From a virus, in the IMG/VR virus record IMGVR_UViG_3300034101_003724, positions 1 to 51,600 of that record: DNA of 51,600 nt; one strand, written 5' to 3'. This document shows positions 16,884 through 23,957 of this stretch, one piece after another; positions within the stretch are counted from its first letter, which is position 1, and each line of letters starts with the position of its first letter. Made by a program: the position numbers and the translations under genes. The notes under the pieces were generated by a model, which saw only the letters and a list, made by a program, of their open reading frames with translations, ran no database searches and had not been told where the DNA came from.

Positions 16884-17995
16884 TACCTAGGCCTAAAGGG
16901 GTTTTCAAGCGCATCAATTCCAGGGACACCCGTTGTATAGTCTAAGTAACCCACAGGTCCCAAGCTCACTACGCCCGTCTCAAGTCCCAAGAGGTTCCCA
17001 ATCGAAGCCAGCGGATCAAATCGGGTATCACTCAGCATTCTCTGCGTCAACCCAAGACCCTGACCGATTGTCGATGCCTGGTTTCTTCCGGCGCGAACTG
17101 CGGCCATGTGCTTCGCGTAGGCATCGGCATCGAGCTCTGCAATCCGGCGACGGCGCTCCTCGTCACGGCGACGGTACTCGGCTTGGGTATTGGCGATGTC
17201 CTCCATTGCCAGCTTGCGTTGCTCGATGGCGGAATAGACGTCGGATAGGCGCCCAATGTTGGCAAGGTTAATGTTTTCCTCCGCTTTGAAGTAGTCGTAG
17301 GGGGTGGGGCCTGGAGTGGCGCTGAAGTAAACGGAAGGCTGATCTTCGATGCGGCCAAGCGCCTGGCTCAGCGCGGAAGGGCCGAGGTTTCTTGAGGGCG
17401 AGGGATTTTGCTGCGGAGCGTTTACGGTGCGAAACTCTTCCGTCTCTCGGAATTTCCGTGACGCCTTTTCGGCTTCAACGGGATCGAAAATAGCCCGTGG
17501 AGTTGAGTAGTACTCCGAAGGGTTTGGTTTTTCTTCAGCAAACCTTTTCTCGGTGGAATAAGAAAGAGGCCCAGCCTCTCCTCTCTCGACTCGGGCTTCG
17601 CCACGTGCTCGGGCCTGCTGATCGCGGATGATCCGCTCGTTTTCGTTGCGGCGACGACGCTCGTCGACCTGGTCCGGAGTGCGGTTTGGACTTTGGCTAG
17701 GAGTCTGGTTCGGCTTCCGGTCAGGATTCTGGGTGCGGGCTTCTCGCTGCCGACGGGCACGGTTGGTTTCTTCGGTGACCTTGCTGATGCGGCGCACGTT
17801 GCCGCGCTGGCTGAAGGGAGTGACGGAGGGCGGAAGCGCGGAGACGGGAAGGCCCTTGTTGGGTCCGCTGGTGAAGACCGCGCTCGGTCGAGTGGAGCTG
17901 GTGGGCGAGGAGAAGTACTTCTCGAGAAGCGCAGCGATCTGCGAATTCACGTCGTACTTCGAGGAGGTGGTTGACTTTGAGGAGTCCGATGCCAT
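16880..17995 (-). CDS. Pro/Arg/Asn-rich protein, first gene of the minus arm
   Basis: 371 residues, ATG at 17995, only 26 bases from the divergent helicase start. The N-terminal third is Ser/Pro-rich and disordered, then degenerate short repeats follow (NPDRKPNQTPSQSPNRTPDQ) and a long charged helix (RRRDEERRRRIAELDADAYA). The C-terminus is more ordered (LGLETGVVSLGPVGYLDYTT). Such proteins at the head of a late operon may be virion or assembly proteins. Function unknown. Base composition is less GC-biased around the repeats. Confidence 0.7.
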   Translation of the reverse strand: MASDSSKSTTSSKYDVNSQIAALLEKYFSSPTSSTRPSAVFTSGPNKGLPVSALPPSVTPFSQRGNVRRISKVTEETNRARRQREARTQNPDRKPNQTPSQSPNRTPDQVDERRRRNENERIIRDQQARARGEARVERGEAGPLSYSTEKRFAEEKPNPSEYYSTPRAIFDPVEAEKASRKFRETEEFRTVNAPQQNPSPSRNLGPSALSQALGRIEDQPSVYFSATPGPTPYDYFKAEENINLANIGRLSDVYSAIEQRKLAMEDIANTQAEYRRRDEERRRRIAELDADAYAKHMAAVRAGRNQASTIGQGLGLTQRMLSDTRFDPLASIGNLLGLETGVVSLGPVGYLDYTTGVPGIDALENPFRPRY

Positions 17996-18021
17996 AATGG
18001 GCGTCCCAACAAGGAGAGAAG

Positions 18022-19437
18022 ATGACAGACTGGTTGCAGCAGCCGTTGCAGTCCCTCGAACCCGTGAAGGTTGCGAGGAGGATCCTGCAGAGACAGTTTA
18101 CAGCACCCGGCGGAATGCGCGGGCTATGGAGATGGAAGAATGACTGGTGGAGCTGGGAGGGCGGAACGTGGCGCGTGCTTGATGAGGAGCGGATCCGGGA
18201 CCGGGTGTGGCTCGTGCTCGAGGACGCCGTGTTCGAGCGGCAGACCCAGAACGGGCCCGTGCTCGTGCGATACAGCCCAGACAAGCAGAAGGTCGACGGG
18301 GTCGTCCGTGCGCTCGAGGCGCTGGTTCGCATCGAGGCTGAGGAGGTTCCGCTCTGGCTTGCGGAGCCGGATGAGCGTTTCCCCGTTGGGGAGACTGTTG
18401 CTTTCCGAGATCGGCTGGTTAATGTAAGGACGCTAGAGACCATGGAGCGACCGGCTCGGTGGTTCGACACGGCCATCCTGCCGGTGACGTACCAGCCGGA
18501 TGCCCCCACCAGCCGTTGGTTGCAGGCGGTGTCGGAGTGGGGCGAAGGGGATCCCACGTGGGCAGAGCTGCTGTCACGGTGGATGGGTTATTGCCTGATG
18601 GGTAGCCGCAAGTATGCGCGGTGGATGCTCATGTACGGGAAGATCCGTGGCGGTAAGGGCACGATCAGCAGCGTGATCCGGAAGCTCGTGGGTCGCGATG
18701 CGTTCATGGGCGCAAGCTTGGAAGACCTGGCCGGCGGGTTCGGCATGGATGGGCTGGAGCGCACGAAGGTGCTGAGCATCAACGAGGTGAGCGAGCTGGA
18801 TGGGAAGAGCGGCGAGCGGGTGTGCAGGGTGGTGAAGAACATCGTGGGCCGGGACCCGATGACCGTGGATGCAAAGTACATGAGGCAGCAGCGGAACGTG
18901 ATCGTGAACGCGGCGGTCATCATGCAGAGCAACGAGATCCCCGTGCTGCCCAATAAGGGGCGCGGGCTGAGCGGGAAGATGCTGGTGCTGCCCTTTGAGG
19001 TCAGCTTTGAGGGCAAGGAGGACCTGGATCTGGAGGGTGAGCTGGATCGGGAGCTGGCGGGTATTGCGGCGTGGGCGGTTGCTGGGGCGCATCGGCTGGA
19101 GAACAGCCGGGCCAGCGAGAGGTGGCCGGTGCCGAAGGCTGCGGAGCGGGCGGTTCACATGTACCACCTGCAGAACAACCCGTTCGATGCGTTCCTCGAG
19201 GCGCGGTTCGTTAGGAGGAAGGACGGGTTTGTCAGTAATGGGATGGTCCGGGCGCAGTGGGATGCGTGGACCAAGGCGAACAAGATCCGGATGCACGTGG
19301 CAAATAACATGCTGCCGATGAAGATCGCGCAGGGCAGCAGCTGGGACCTGAGGCAGGTCAGGCTGGCGGAAAGTCAGGGGCATGAGCGGGGAATTGCTGG
19401 GATGAGCCTCCGGAAGGAGTACGATGATGAGCACTAG
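18022..19437 (+). CDS. D5-like SF3 helicase (replicative helicase/primase-associated)
   Basis: 471 residues, ATG at 18022 preceded by AAGGAGAG. The N-terminal 180 residues fit the D5_N region that precedes SF3 ATPases in phage and plasmid replication proteins. Walker A appears as GKIRGGKGT at residues 206-214, followed by FMGASLEDLAGGFGM, an acidic Walker B-like segment (VLSINEVSEL) and an Asn-containing sensor region (VIMQSNEIPVL), as in the P4/D5 group. It likely unwinds DNA at the replication origin. The phage encodes a DNA polymerase I-type enzyme but no visible DnaG-type primase. First gene of the plus arm. Confidence 0.88.
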   Translation: MTDWLQQPLQSLEPVKVARRILQRQFTAPGGMRGLWRWKNDWWSWEGGTWRVLDEERIRDRVWLVLEDAVFERQTQNGPVLVRYSPDKQKVDGVVRALEALVRIEAEEVPLWLAEPDERFPVGETVAFRDRLVNVRTLETMERPARWFDTAILPVTYQPDAPTSRWLQAVSEWGEGDPTWAELLSRWMGYCLMGSRKYARWMLMYGKIRGGKGTISSVIRKLVGRDAFMGASLEDLAGGFGMDGLERTKVLSINEVSELDGKSGERVCRVVKNIVGRDPMTVDAKYMRQQRNVIVNAAVIMQSNEIPVLPNKGRGLSGKMLVLPFEVSFEGKEDLDLEGELDRELAGIAAWAVAGAHRLENSRASERWPVPKAAERAVHMYHLQNNPFDAFLEARFVRRKDGFVSNGMVRAQWDAWTKANKIRMHVANNMLPMKIAQGSSWDLRQVRLAESQGHERGIAGMSLRKEYDDEH

Positions 19438-19445
19438 GAGGCCCG

Positions 19446-19697
19446 ATGGACCAAGACCAGAACGAGATGATGGGCTGCGAACAGGTGATGGGGGTGGTGA
19501 TGGGCGATGTCAGCCAGAGGGCGAATGCCGCATTGAAGTATCTGGACTGGCTCGAGGGGGTGACTGGGCCACGCTGGATTGGTACCGACAAGGGAGCCGT
19601 CAAGCAGGACGGACGGAAGGCAAGCGACGGCGAAATTGAGGTTCGGAAGGCAGCTCTGCACTATTTGCGGCTGCACTTCCTGGGCGAGATGGACTAA
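19446..19697 (+). CDS. Small acidic protein after the helicase
   Basis: 83 residues, ATG at 19446, nine bases after the helicase stop, with AGGAGG just upstream. It is helical and acidic at the start (MDQDQNEMMGCEQVMGVVMG), with a charged C-terminal helix (EIEVRKAALHYLRLHFLGEM). It may be a helicase partner because it is cotranscribed with the helicase gene and closed off by a terminator right behind it. No family was recognised. Confidence 0.7.
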   Translation: MDQDQNEMMGCEQVMGVVMGDVSQRANAALKYLDWLEGVTGPRWIGTDKGAVKQDGRKASDGEIEVRKAALHYLRLHFLGEMD

Positions 19698-19720
19698 ACT
19701 AGGCCTCTTCTCTCCATGCG

Positions 19721-19755
19721 CCCCCTGCCGTTCTCGGACGGTGGGGGGTGTTTTT
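19721..19755 (+). terminator. Rho-independent terminator after the helicase operon
   Basis: CCCCC (19721-19725) pairs with GGGGG (19744-19748) and CCGT (19728-19731) with ACGG (19738-19741), with two unpaired bases on each side in between, followed by TGTTTTT. It closes the two-gene helicase transcript. Confidence 0.8.
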
Positions 19756-19802
19756 ATGCAGGGGGTGGGTGCATATGCAGGCATGGTACCGGGGGTACCG
19801 GA

Positions 19803-19831
19803 CTGACCTGGTGGTTTCTATCCTTTATATA
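19803..19831 (+). promoter_or_regulatory. Candidate sigma-70-type promoter
   Basis: In the 440-base gene-free gap (19698-20137), CTGACC (19803-19808) is followed after 17 bases by TATATA (19826-19831): four of six matches in each hexamer with ideal spacing, in the only clearly AT-rich patch nearby. Upstream lie GCATATGC (19771-19778) and two GGTACC sites three bases apart (19785-19790, 19794-19799), possible protein sites. Transcripts from here would have a leader of about 300 bases carrying the hairpins at 20054-20099. Confidence 0.35.
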
Positions 19832-20053
19832 TATGTCTCTACGTAAGAAAGAAGAGTTGGTATTACTGGTACGGGTTAGGGGTTTGGTAGGGAATTTTGA
19901 GAGGAATTGACCCTTTCCCCAAAAACCCAACGTCAACGCAGGGGCCGCTCCCCCCTCCCCAGCCGTTATCAGACGCGCAGGCGTGACAGCGCAAGCAAGC
20001 ACAGTCACGTACCGCGACACGGCACGGGTGTGCTCGTGGTCGCGTGTGCTTTC

Positions 20054-20099
20054 GTGACCTCCTTCTGATGAAGGAGGTCACTACCGCGTGTTGCGGTAG
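20054..20099 (+). promoter_or_regulatory. Tandem leader hairpins with an internal SD/anti-SD pairing
   Basis: GTGACCTCCTTC (20054-20065) pairs perfectly over 12 bases with GAAGGAGGTCAC (20070-20081), loop TGAT. The 3' arm contains AAGGAGGT, a perfect Shine-Dalgarno sequence, and the 5' arm is its complement, matching the 16S rRNA tail. A second stem, CTACCGC/GCGGTAG (20081-20099), follows. The true start of the next gene (GTG 20138) has its own AAAGGAG. This could be a ribosome decoy, a leader switch or an RNA-stability element. Confidence 0.6.
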
Positions 20100-20137
20100 A
20101 CGACTCTCCTGCGTCTGCTTGCGTAAAGGAGCCCACC

Positions 20138-20512
20138 GTGGCTAACAACGTCTCGTCCGCCCACATCGCGTCCCTCGAAGCCCGTCTCGCTGCCGCCGAG
20201 GAGCGCGCCGCCCGACTCGAGCGGGAGTCCGCCGACTACGTCATCGAGGTCGTGACCGGCATCCCCTCCAAGTTCGGCGGCACGTGGGGCACCGTCGAGG
20301 TCATCAACCGCCGCACCGGCGGCGTGCTCAAGACCACGTACCTCTCGGAGGCGCAGACCCAGCGCAGCGACGGCGCGACCGTCCTCCGCGTGTTCGCCAA
20401 CCGCCCGACGCCCGCCGCCCCCACCACCCCCGAGCGCGCCTCGCGCACCGCGCAGCCCAGCGCGGACAGCGCGGAGATCCCGTTCGGCGCCCCCAGCGAG
20501 GAGAAGGCGTGA
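20138..20512 (+). CDS. Hypothetical protein with N-terminal coiled coil
   Basis: 124 residues from GTG 20138 with AAAGGAG seven bases upstream. An N-terminal coiled coil (HIASLEARLAAAEERAARLE) is followed by a small beta domain (YVIEVVTGIPSKFGGTWGTV, then EVINRRTGGVLKTTYLS) and an Ala/Pro/Thr-rich tail. It is overlapped by a tiny membrane peptide gene (GTGA). First product after the hairpin-rich leader. No family was recognised. Confidence 0.75.
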   Translation: MANNVSSAHIASLEARLAAAEERAARLERESADYVIEVVTGIPSKFGGTWGTVEVINRRTGGVLKTTYLSEAQTQRSDGATVLRVFANRPTPAAPTTPERASRTAQPSADSAEIPFGAPSEEKA

Positions 20513-20619
20513 TCGCCGTCATCGCGTCCGTCGTCGTGGTGGTTGCCGTCCTCTGCGCCCTGTGCGCGGGGACGGCAATCGCCCTCCTCACCGCCCTGCG
20601 CGCGTTCGACCGCGCCTAA
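20509..20619 (+). CDS. 36-residue single-pass membrane peptide
   Basis: GTG at 20509 overlaps the preceding stop (GTGA), with GAGGAG upstream. The product (MIAVIASVVVVVAVLCALCA, then GTAIALLTALRAFDRA) is nearly all hydrophobic with one transmembrane span and a short positively charged end. A terminator follows directly. It may be a small early membrane-active peptide; no homologue was recognised. Confidence 0.6.
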   Translation: MIAVIASVVVVVAVLCALCAGTAIALLTALRAFDRA

Positions 20620-20626
20620 CCCCCTC

Positions 20627-20660
20627 GCCCACTCCCCCTCTTGCGAGGGGAGTGGGCTTT
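20627..20660 (+). terminator. Strong terminator-like hairpin
   Basis: GCCCACTCCCC (20627-20637) pairs with GGGGAGTGGGC (20647-20657), 11 perfect bases, with a further inner CTC/GAG pairing, then TTTCT. First of a series of GC hairpins each placed after a small gene between 20.6 and 22.9 kb. Confidence 0.7.
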
Positions 20661-20722
20661 CTCACTCCCGTGCGTGGCGCGTGCCACGCCGACCAACCCC
20701 GTGCTCGCGAAAGGAGCATCCC

Positions 20723-21076
20723 GTGTCTGACATCCGTACTCTCGTCCGCACCGACGTCGCCGTCCTCCGCAACGCCCGCGCCATCATCGCGCTGGCCGCG
20801 TCCAACGCCCGTGAGGTGCCGTTCCACCGCAACCTCTCCGGCTCGTTCCTCATCGACGCCGGCATCGCGGTCGAGCACATCGACGCAGCCCTCGACGCGC
20901 TCGACGAGGCCATCGCGACCCTCGAGGCGCACATGCCTGACGGCAGCGACGAGGATCCCGACCACTCCCGCGACACCTTCGTGCCGCACCCCACCCGGCC
21001 CGAGATGTGCGACGCCTGCAACCACGAGCTCGAGCTCAACGCCGACTTCCGGTGCGCTCGGTGCGGTGCCGCGTGA
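20723..21076 (+). CDS. Small protein with C-terminal zinc ribbon
   Basis: 117 residues from GTG 20723, preceded by GCGAAAGGAG. The first 75 residues are helical (LVRTDVAVLRNARAIIALAA, then IDAALDALDEAIATLEAHM). After an acidic linker, the C-terminus has two CxxC pairs (CDACNHELELN and FRCARCG), a small zinc ribbon. It may act as a regulator or adaptor in early infection. Flanked by hairpins on both sides, so it probably forms its own transcript segment. Confidence 0.75.
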   Translation: MSDIRTLVRTDVAVLRNARAIIALAASNAREVPFHRNLSGSFLIDAGIAVEHIDAALDALDEAIATLEAHMPDGSDEDPDHSRDTFVPHPTRPEMCDACNHELELNADFRCARCGAA

Positions 21077-21083
21077 CCCCCAC

Positions 21084-21119
21084 GGGGGACTTCCCGCTTC
21101 GCGGGGGAAGTCCCCCTTT
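21084..21119 (+). terminator. Strong terminator-like hairpin
   Basis: GGGGGACTTCCC (21084-21095) pairs with GGGAAGTCCCCC (21105-21116); the inner CCCGC/GCGGG extends the stem, and TTTCTCC follows. Located eight bases after the zinc-ribbon gene. Confidence 0.7.
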
Positions 21120-21161
21120 CTCCTCTCTTTCTCCTCACACTCCGACCCCGAAAGGAACCGC

Positions 21162-21377
21162 ATGGACCCGATCATCTACCTCACCATCTCCCACACCCAG
21201 GCACAGGCCGTGATGCAGCTCGCCGGCGAGCGCATCCAGACCCTCTCCTACCGCCTCACCCAGGACCACACCACCAAGTCCCGCTCCGACCTCCTCTGCC
21301 AGATCAAGCTCCTCACCGACCTCCTCGCCGAGGTCAACCACTCCGTCCGCCGGTCCGACGAGACCAAGACCTTCTGA
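21162..21377 (+). CDS. Small helical hypothetical protein
   Basis: 71 residues, ATG at 21162 with CGAAAGGA seven bases upstream. The sequence reads MDPIIYLTISHTQAQAVMQL and continues as amphipathic helices (RSDLLCQIKLLTDLLAEVNH). No domain was recognised. Its leader shares the GAAAGGA element with at least four other plus-arm genes, and it lies between two strong hairpins. Confidence 0.7.
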   Translation: MDPIIYLTISHTQAQAVMQLAGERIQTLSYRLTQDHTTKSRSDLLCQIKLLTDLLAEVNHSVRRSDETKTF

Positions 21378-21396
21378 CCACCTCATACCTCCGTTT

Positions 21397-21434
21397 CCCG
21401 TGTGGGGGGAGTGCGTTCGCACCCCCCACACGGG
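21397..21434 (+). terminator. 13-base perfect hairpin
   Basis: CCCGTGTGGGGGG (21397-21409) pairs perfectly with CCCCCCACACGGG (21422-21434); the loop region itself can pair (GTGCG/CGCAC). A T-rich stretch (TTTCTTTCTTTCTTTTTC) follows about ten bases later, so it may terminate transcription and also cap the next leader. Confidence 0.7.
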
Positions 21435-21493
21435 GGTGACACTCGTTTCTTTCTTTCTTTTTCTTCTCACTTCTTTCTCATCAGGAGTCCGCA

Positions 21494-22123
21494 ATGGACA
21501 TCAAGTTCGACTCGCTCGCCTCGCTCGACACCCGCTCCTTCGCCAAGGCCTCGCCGGCCGACTACCCGGACGGCCGCTACTCCGCGACCATCCTCAAGGT
21601 CGACGCCGTCACGACCGACAGCAAGGGCAAGTTCTGCTTCCGCTTCCGCATCAACAGCGGCGTCGACAAGCACCAGGGCAAGCCCAACCTCTTCGTCTCC
21701 GACCAGGTGACGTTCACCACCCGCAAGGAGAACGAGGACGGCAGCGACATGTACGGCATCTCGTGGGCCGCGGTCAACGCGTTCTGCGACCTCGCCGCCA
21801 TCGCCGGTGCCGACCGCCCCTCCGTCTACGCCTGCTTCAAGCAGTTCGCCCGCGCCTGCGAGGGCACGGACAAGACCGGCATGCGCGACAGCATGATCGC
21901 CATCGCCGAGTACGCGAAGCTCCTGCCCGGCACCCGCGTCGCGCCCAACATCGTCTGGACCGAGGACGGCCAGTACGCCAACGTGCGCGGCAGCAAGGCA
22001 TCGCCGTCCTACCTCTCCGCCGCAAACGAGCTCGACCCGGGCTCGTCCTTCACCGCCGACGACACGGACGACGCACCCGTCGCCCCGTCCCGCCGGCGCA
22101 ACCTCAAGGCCGTCCGCCGCTGA
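21494..22123 (+). CDS. Candidate ssDNA-binding or DNA-metabolism protein
   Basis: 209 residues, ATG at 21494 with AGGAG upstream. The N-terminal 100 residues are beta-rich (DGRYSATILKVDAVTTDSKG, then KFCFRFRINSG), reading like an OB-type barrel, followed by a helical region with cysteines and a basic C-terminal tail (PSRRRNLKAVRR). The general shape parallels the SSB-like protein at 39619. An ssDNA-binding role is plausible but not shown by a defining motif. Confidence 0.6.
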   Translation: MDIKFDSLASLDTRSFAKASPADYPDGRYSATILKVDAVTTDSKGKFCFRFRINSGVDKHQGKPNLFVSDQVTFTTRKENEDGSDMYGISWAAVNAFCDLAAIAGADRPSVYACFKQFARACEGTDKTGMRDSMIAIAEYAKLLPGTRVAPNIVWTEDGQYANVRGSKASPSYLSAANELDPGSSFTADDTDDAPVAPSRRRNLKAVRR

Positions 22124-22138
22124 GCCATCCACTCGCTT

Positions 22139-22174
22139 CCCCCACCAGCCTCTGCTTCAGCACGCTGGTGGGGG
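22139..22174 (+). terminator. Hairpin built from two opposed Chi-type motifs
   Basis: CCCCCACCAGC (22139-22149) and GCTGGTGGGGG (22164-22174) form a perfect 11-base stem with a 14-base loop after the preceding stop. Both arms are the genome's repeated motif (GCTGGTGGGG and its complement), so the site is at once a terminator-like hairpin and a two-way Chi pair. No long T run follows (ACGTGTTTCC). Confidence 0.7.
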
Positions 22175-22198
22175 ACGTGTTTCCGCGAAAGGAATCCA

Positions 22199-22813
22199 AT
22201 GCTCAACCACGACACCCAGCCCGACCTCCCATCCCTCACCGTCTCCGCTCTCCTCGTCCCGCTCGCCTTCTCCTCGTGGCTCGTCCGCCACTCCTCCATC
22301 GAGGCTGCCGCTCAGCCCTCGTGGATGGACCACGACCAGCGCGTCGACGACAACCGTCCCTACCTCGACGCACCCCACTCCGACGTCCTCTCCGACGCCG
22401 TGCCCATCCCCTCCGAGGAGCCCGACACCTACACCTCCGAGTTCTCCTTCCGCGCAGCGTGGGAGGTCACCCGCTCCGTCGAGCACCTGCCTCCAGCCTG
22501 GCGCCACATCTACCGCAAGTACAACCGCATCCTCTCCGAGGACCATGACCTCTCCATGTCCGCCGGCGGTGCTCACCGCTACGCCCGACCACACGAGTCC
22601 GTCATCCGGACCCCACCAACCCCAGCCACCATCACGCACGCCATGTCCGCAGCCTCCGCAGCAGGTCGCGCATCGGCCATGCGTTCGCGCCTCTACCGCC
22701 GGCTCGGCATCGTCCGCTGCCCGCGCACCAACCGCTTCGCCCGCGACCCCGACTCGTCGTGGACCTCCCACGCTCCCCTCGACCGTCGCATCCGCTGGGC
22801 TCAGCCAGCCTGA
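22199..22813 (+). CDS. Hypothetical protein, Ser/His/Arg-rich
   Basis: 204 residues, ATG at 22199 with GCGAAAGGA upstream. The N-terminus has a short hydrophobic stretch (SALLVPLAFSSWLVRH), then an acidic linker, a helical basic centre (AWRHIYRKYNRILSEDHD) and an Ala/Arg-rich end. Opposite-strand frames here are long because of GC bias, but the leader and hairpin spacing favour this frame. No family was recognised. Confidence 0.6.
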   Translation: MLNHDTQPDLPSLTVSALLVPLAFSSWLVRHSSIEAAAQPSWMDHDQRVDDNRPYLDAPHSDVLSDAVPIPSEEPDTYTSEFSFRAAWEVTRSVEHLPPAWRHIYRKYNRILSEDHDLSMSAGGAHRYARPHESVIRTPPTPATITHAMSAASAAGRASAMRSRLYRRLGIVRCPRTNRFARDPDSSWTSHAPLDRRIRWAQPA

Positions 22814-22824
22814 TCCTTTCGCAT

Positions 22825-22863
22825 CCCCCGCAGCGGGTCGCATTCGCGCCCCCGCTGCGGGGG
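22825..22863 (+). terminator. 13-base perfect hairpin
   Basis: CCCCCGCAGCGGG (22825-22837) pairs perfectly with CCCGCTGCGGGGG (22851-22863) between two small genes. Only short T runs (TTCCTCTCTTCTTCC) follow. Fifth hairpin of the 20.6-22.9 kb series. Confidence 0.7.
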
Positions 22864-22896
22864 AATTCCTCTCTTCTTCCTCCAACCAACAGTCCC

Positions 22897-23172
22897 ATGT
22901 CGACCAACATCACCGCCAAGTACCAGATCTTCGTCGCCATCAACCCCTACGGCCGCATCATGCAGGTCTGGGGCACACCGTCCGGCGCCTTCCCCGAGGT
23001 CATCGCCACTGACTTCCCCGACCCCGACACCTGCACAACCCACCTCGTCTGCGCCACCGACTCCTTCACCGAGGCCTTCCGATCCTGGTCCGGCAACGCC
23101 CACGTCTGCCGCAACACCTGCCGATACCTCGCCGTCAGCTGCCACACCGTCAACCCCGAACTCGAGGACTGA
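22897..23172 (+). CDS. Small hypothetical protein with several cysteines
   Basis: 91 residues, ATG at 22897; unlike its neighbours it lacks a clear Shine-Dalgarno sequence (CCAACCAACAGTCCC precedes it), so initiation may be weak or unusual. The sequence starts MSTNITAKYQIFVAINPYGR and has five cysteines in the second half (DTCTTHLVCAT, VCRNTCRYLAVSC). It ends three bases before the DUF932 gene. Unknown function. Confidence 0.65.
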   Translation: MSTNITAKYQIFVAINPYGRIMQVWGTPSGAFPEVIATDFPDPDTCTTHLVCATDSFTEAFRSWSGNAHVCRNTCRYLAVSCHTVNPELED

Positions 23173-23175
23173 ACC

Positions 23176-23955
23176 ATGCCTGCCCCCACCAACCACCTTT
23201 ACCTCCACTGCGGCGCATCCGAGATCGCCTTCGATGACCTCGCCATGATCGTCCCGCCCGAGCCCACTCCCTCGTGGCACCCAATCCCGCACGCCTCCTA
23301 CGTCACCGCCATCCGTGACTCCATCTCCATGCTCGGCGGTCGCATCACATCCCAGACCCTCGCCATCAAGCCCGGTCACACCGGAGCCGACAAGCTCTTC
23401 GGTCTCATCGAGTTCGAGCATCCGCGCATCACACCCCGACCCTCGGGCACCGTAGGCTTCGGGTTCCGCGGATCGTGGGACAAGTCGTTCGCCCAGTCCG
23501 GCATGCTCTCGTTCCGCACCTTCGTGTGCGACAACATGGCGATGTCCGGCGGCGACGCCATCTCGTTCCACCGCAAGAACACGCCCGGTCTCGCCGACAA
23601 CTACGAGACCACCATCGCCACGGCCATGATCGACTTCATCGCTCACGCCAACCGCTTCGTCGGCACGCTCAACGACTTCGACATGTACGCCCTGCCCGAC
23701 ACCCGTGAGTTCATCGACACCACCGCCTGTGCCCTCGCCGACCGAGGCGCAGTCCTGTGGCAGAACGTCCCCCACCTGCGCCGTGAACTCTCCAACCCCG
23801 CCGGCCCCGGCGGTCTCTTCCCCGACCGCTCCGCCGGCCTGACCAAGGGCCTCGTCCTCCAGGCCATCACCGAAGTCGAGAAGCGTTCGCTCAACGCCCT
23901 GTCCACCGTCGATCGCATGCAGTCCGCCACCGCCTACCTCCAGGAGATCTGCTGA
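23176..23955 (+). CDS. DUF932 family protein
   Basis: 259 residues, ATG at 23176. The middle contains GTVGFGFRGSWDKSFAQSG and FRTFVCDNMAMSGGDAIS with a following basic FHRKNT, features I associate with the DUF932 family of phage and plasmid proteins. A helical C-terminal half follows (KGLVLQAITEVEKRSLNALS). DUF932 members lie in replication and early regions of mobile elements; their biochemical role is not established to my knowledge. It is closely spaced with the 203-residue gene downstream. Confidence 0.75.
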   Translation: MPAPTNHLYLHCGASEIAFDDLAMIVPPEPTPSWHPIPHASYVTAIRDSISMLGGRITSQTLAIKPGHTGADKLFGLIEFEHPRITPRPSGTVGFGFRGSWDKSFAQSGMLSFRTFVCDNMAMSGGDAISFHRKNTPGLADNYETTIATAMIDFIAHANRFVGTLNDFDMYALPDTREFIDTTACALADRGAVLWQNVPHLRRELSNPAGPGGLFPDRSAGLTKGLVLQAITEVEKRSLNALSTVDRMQSATAYLQEIC

Positions 23956-23957
23956 CC

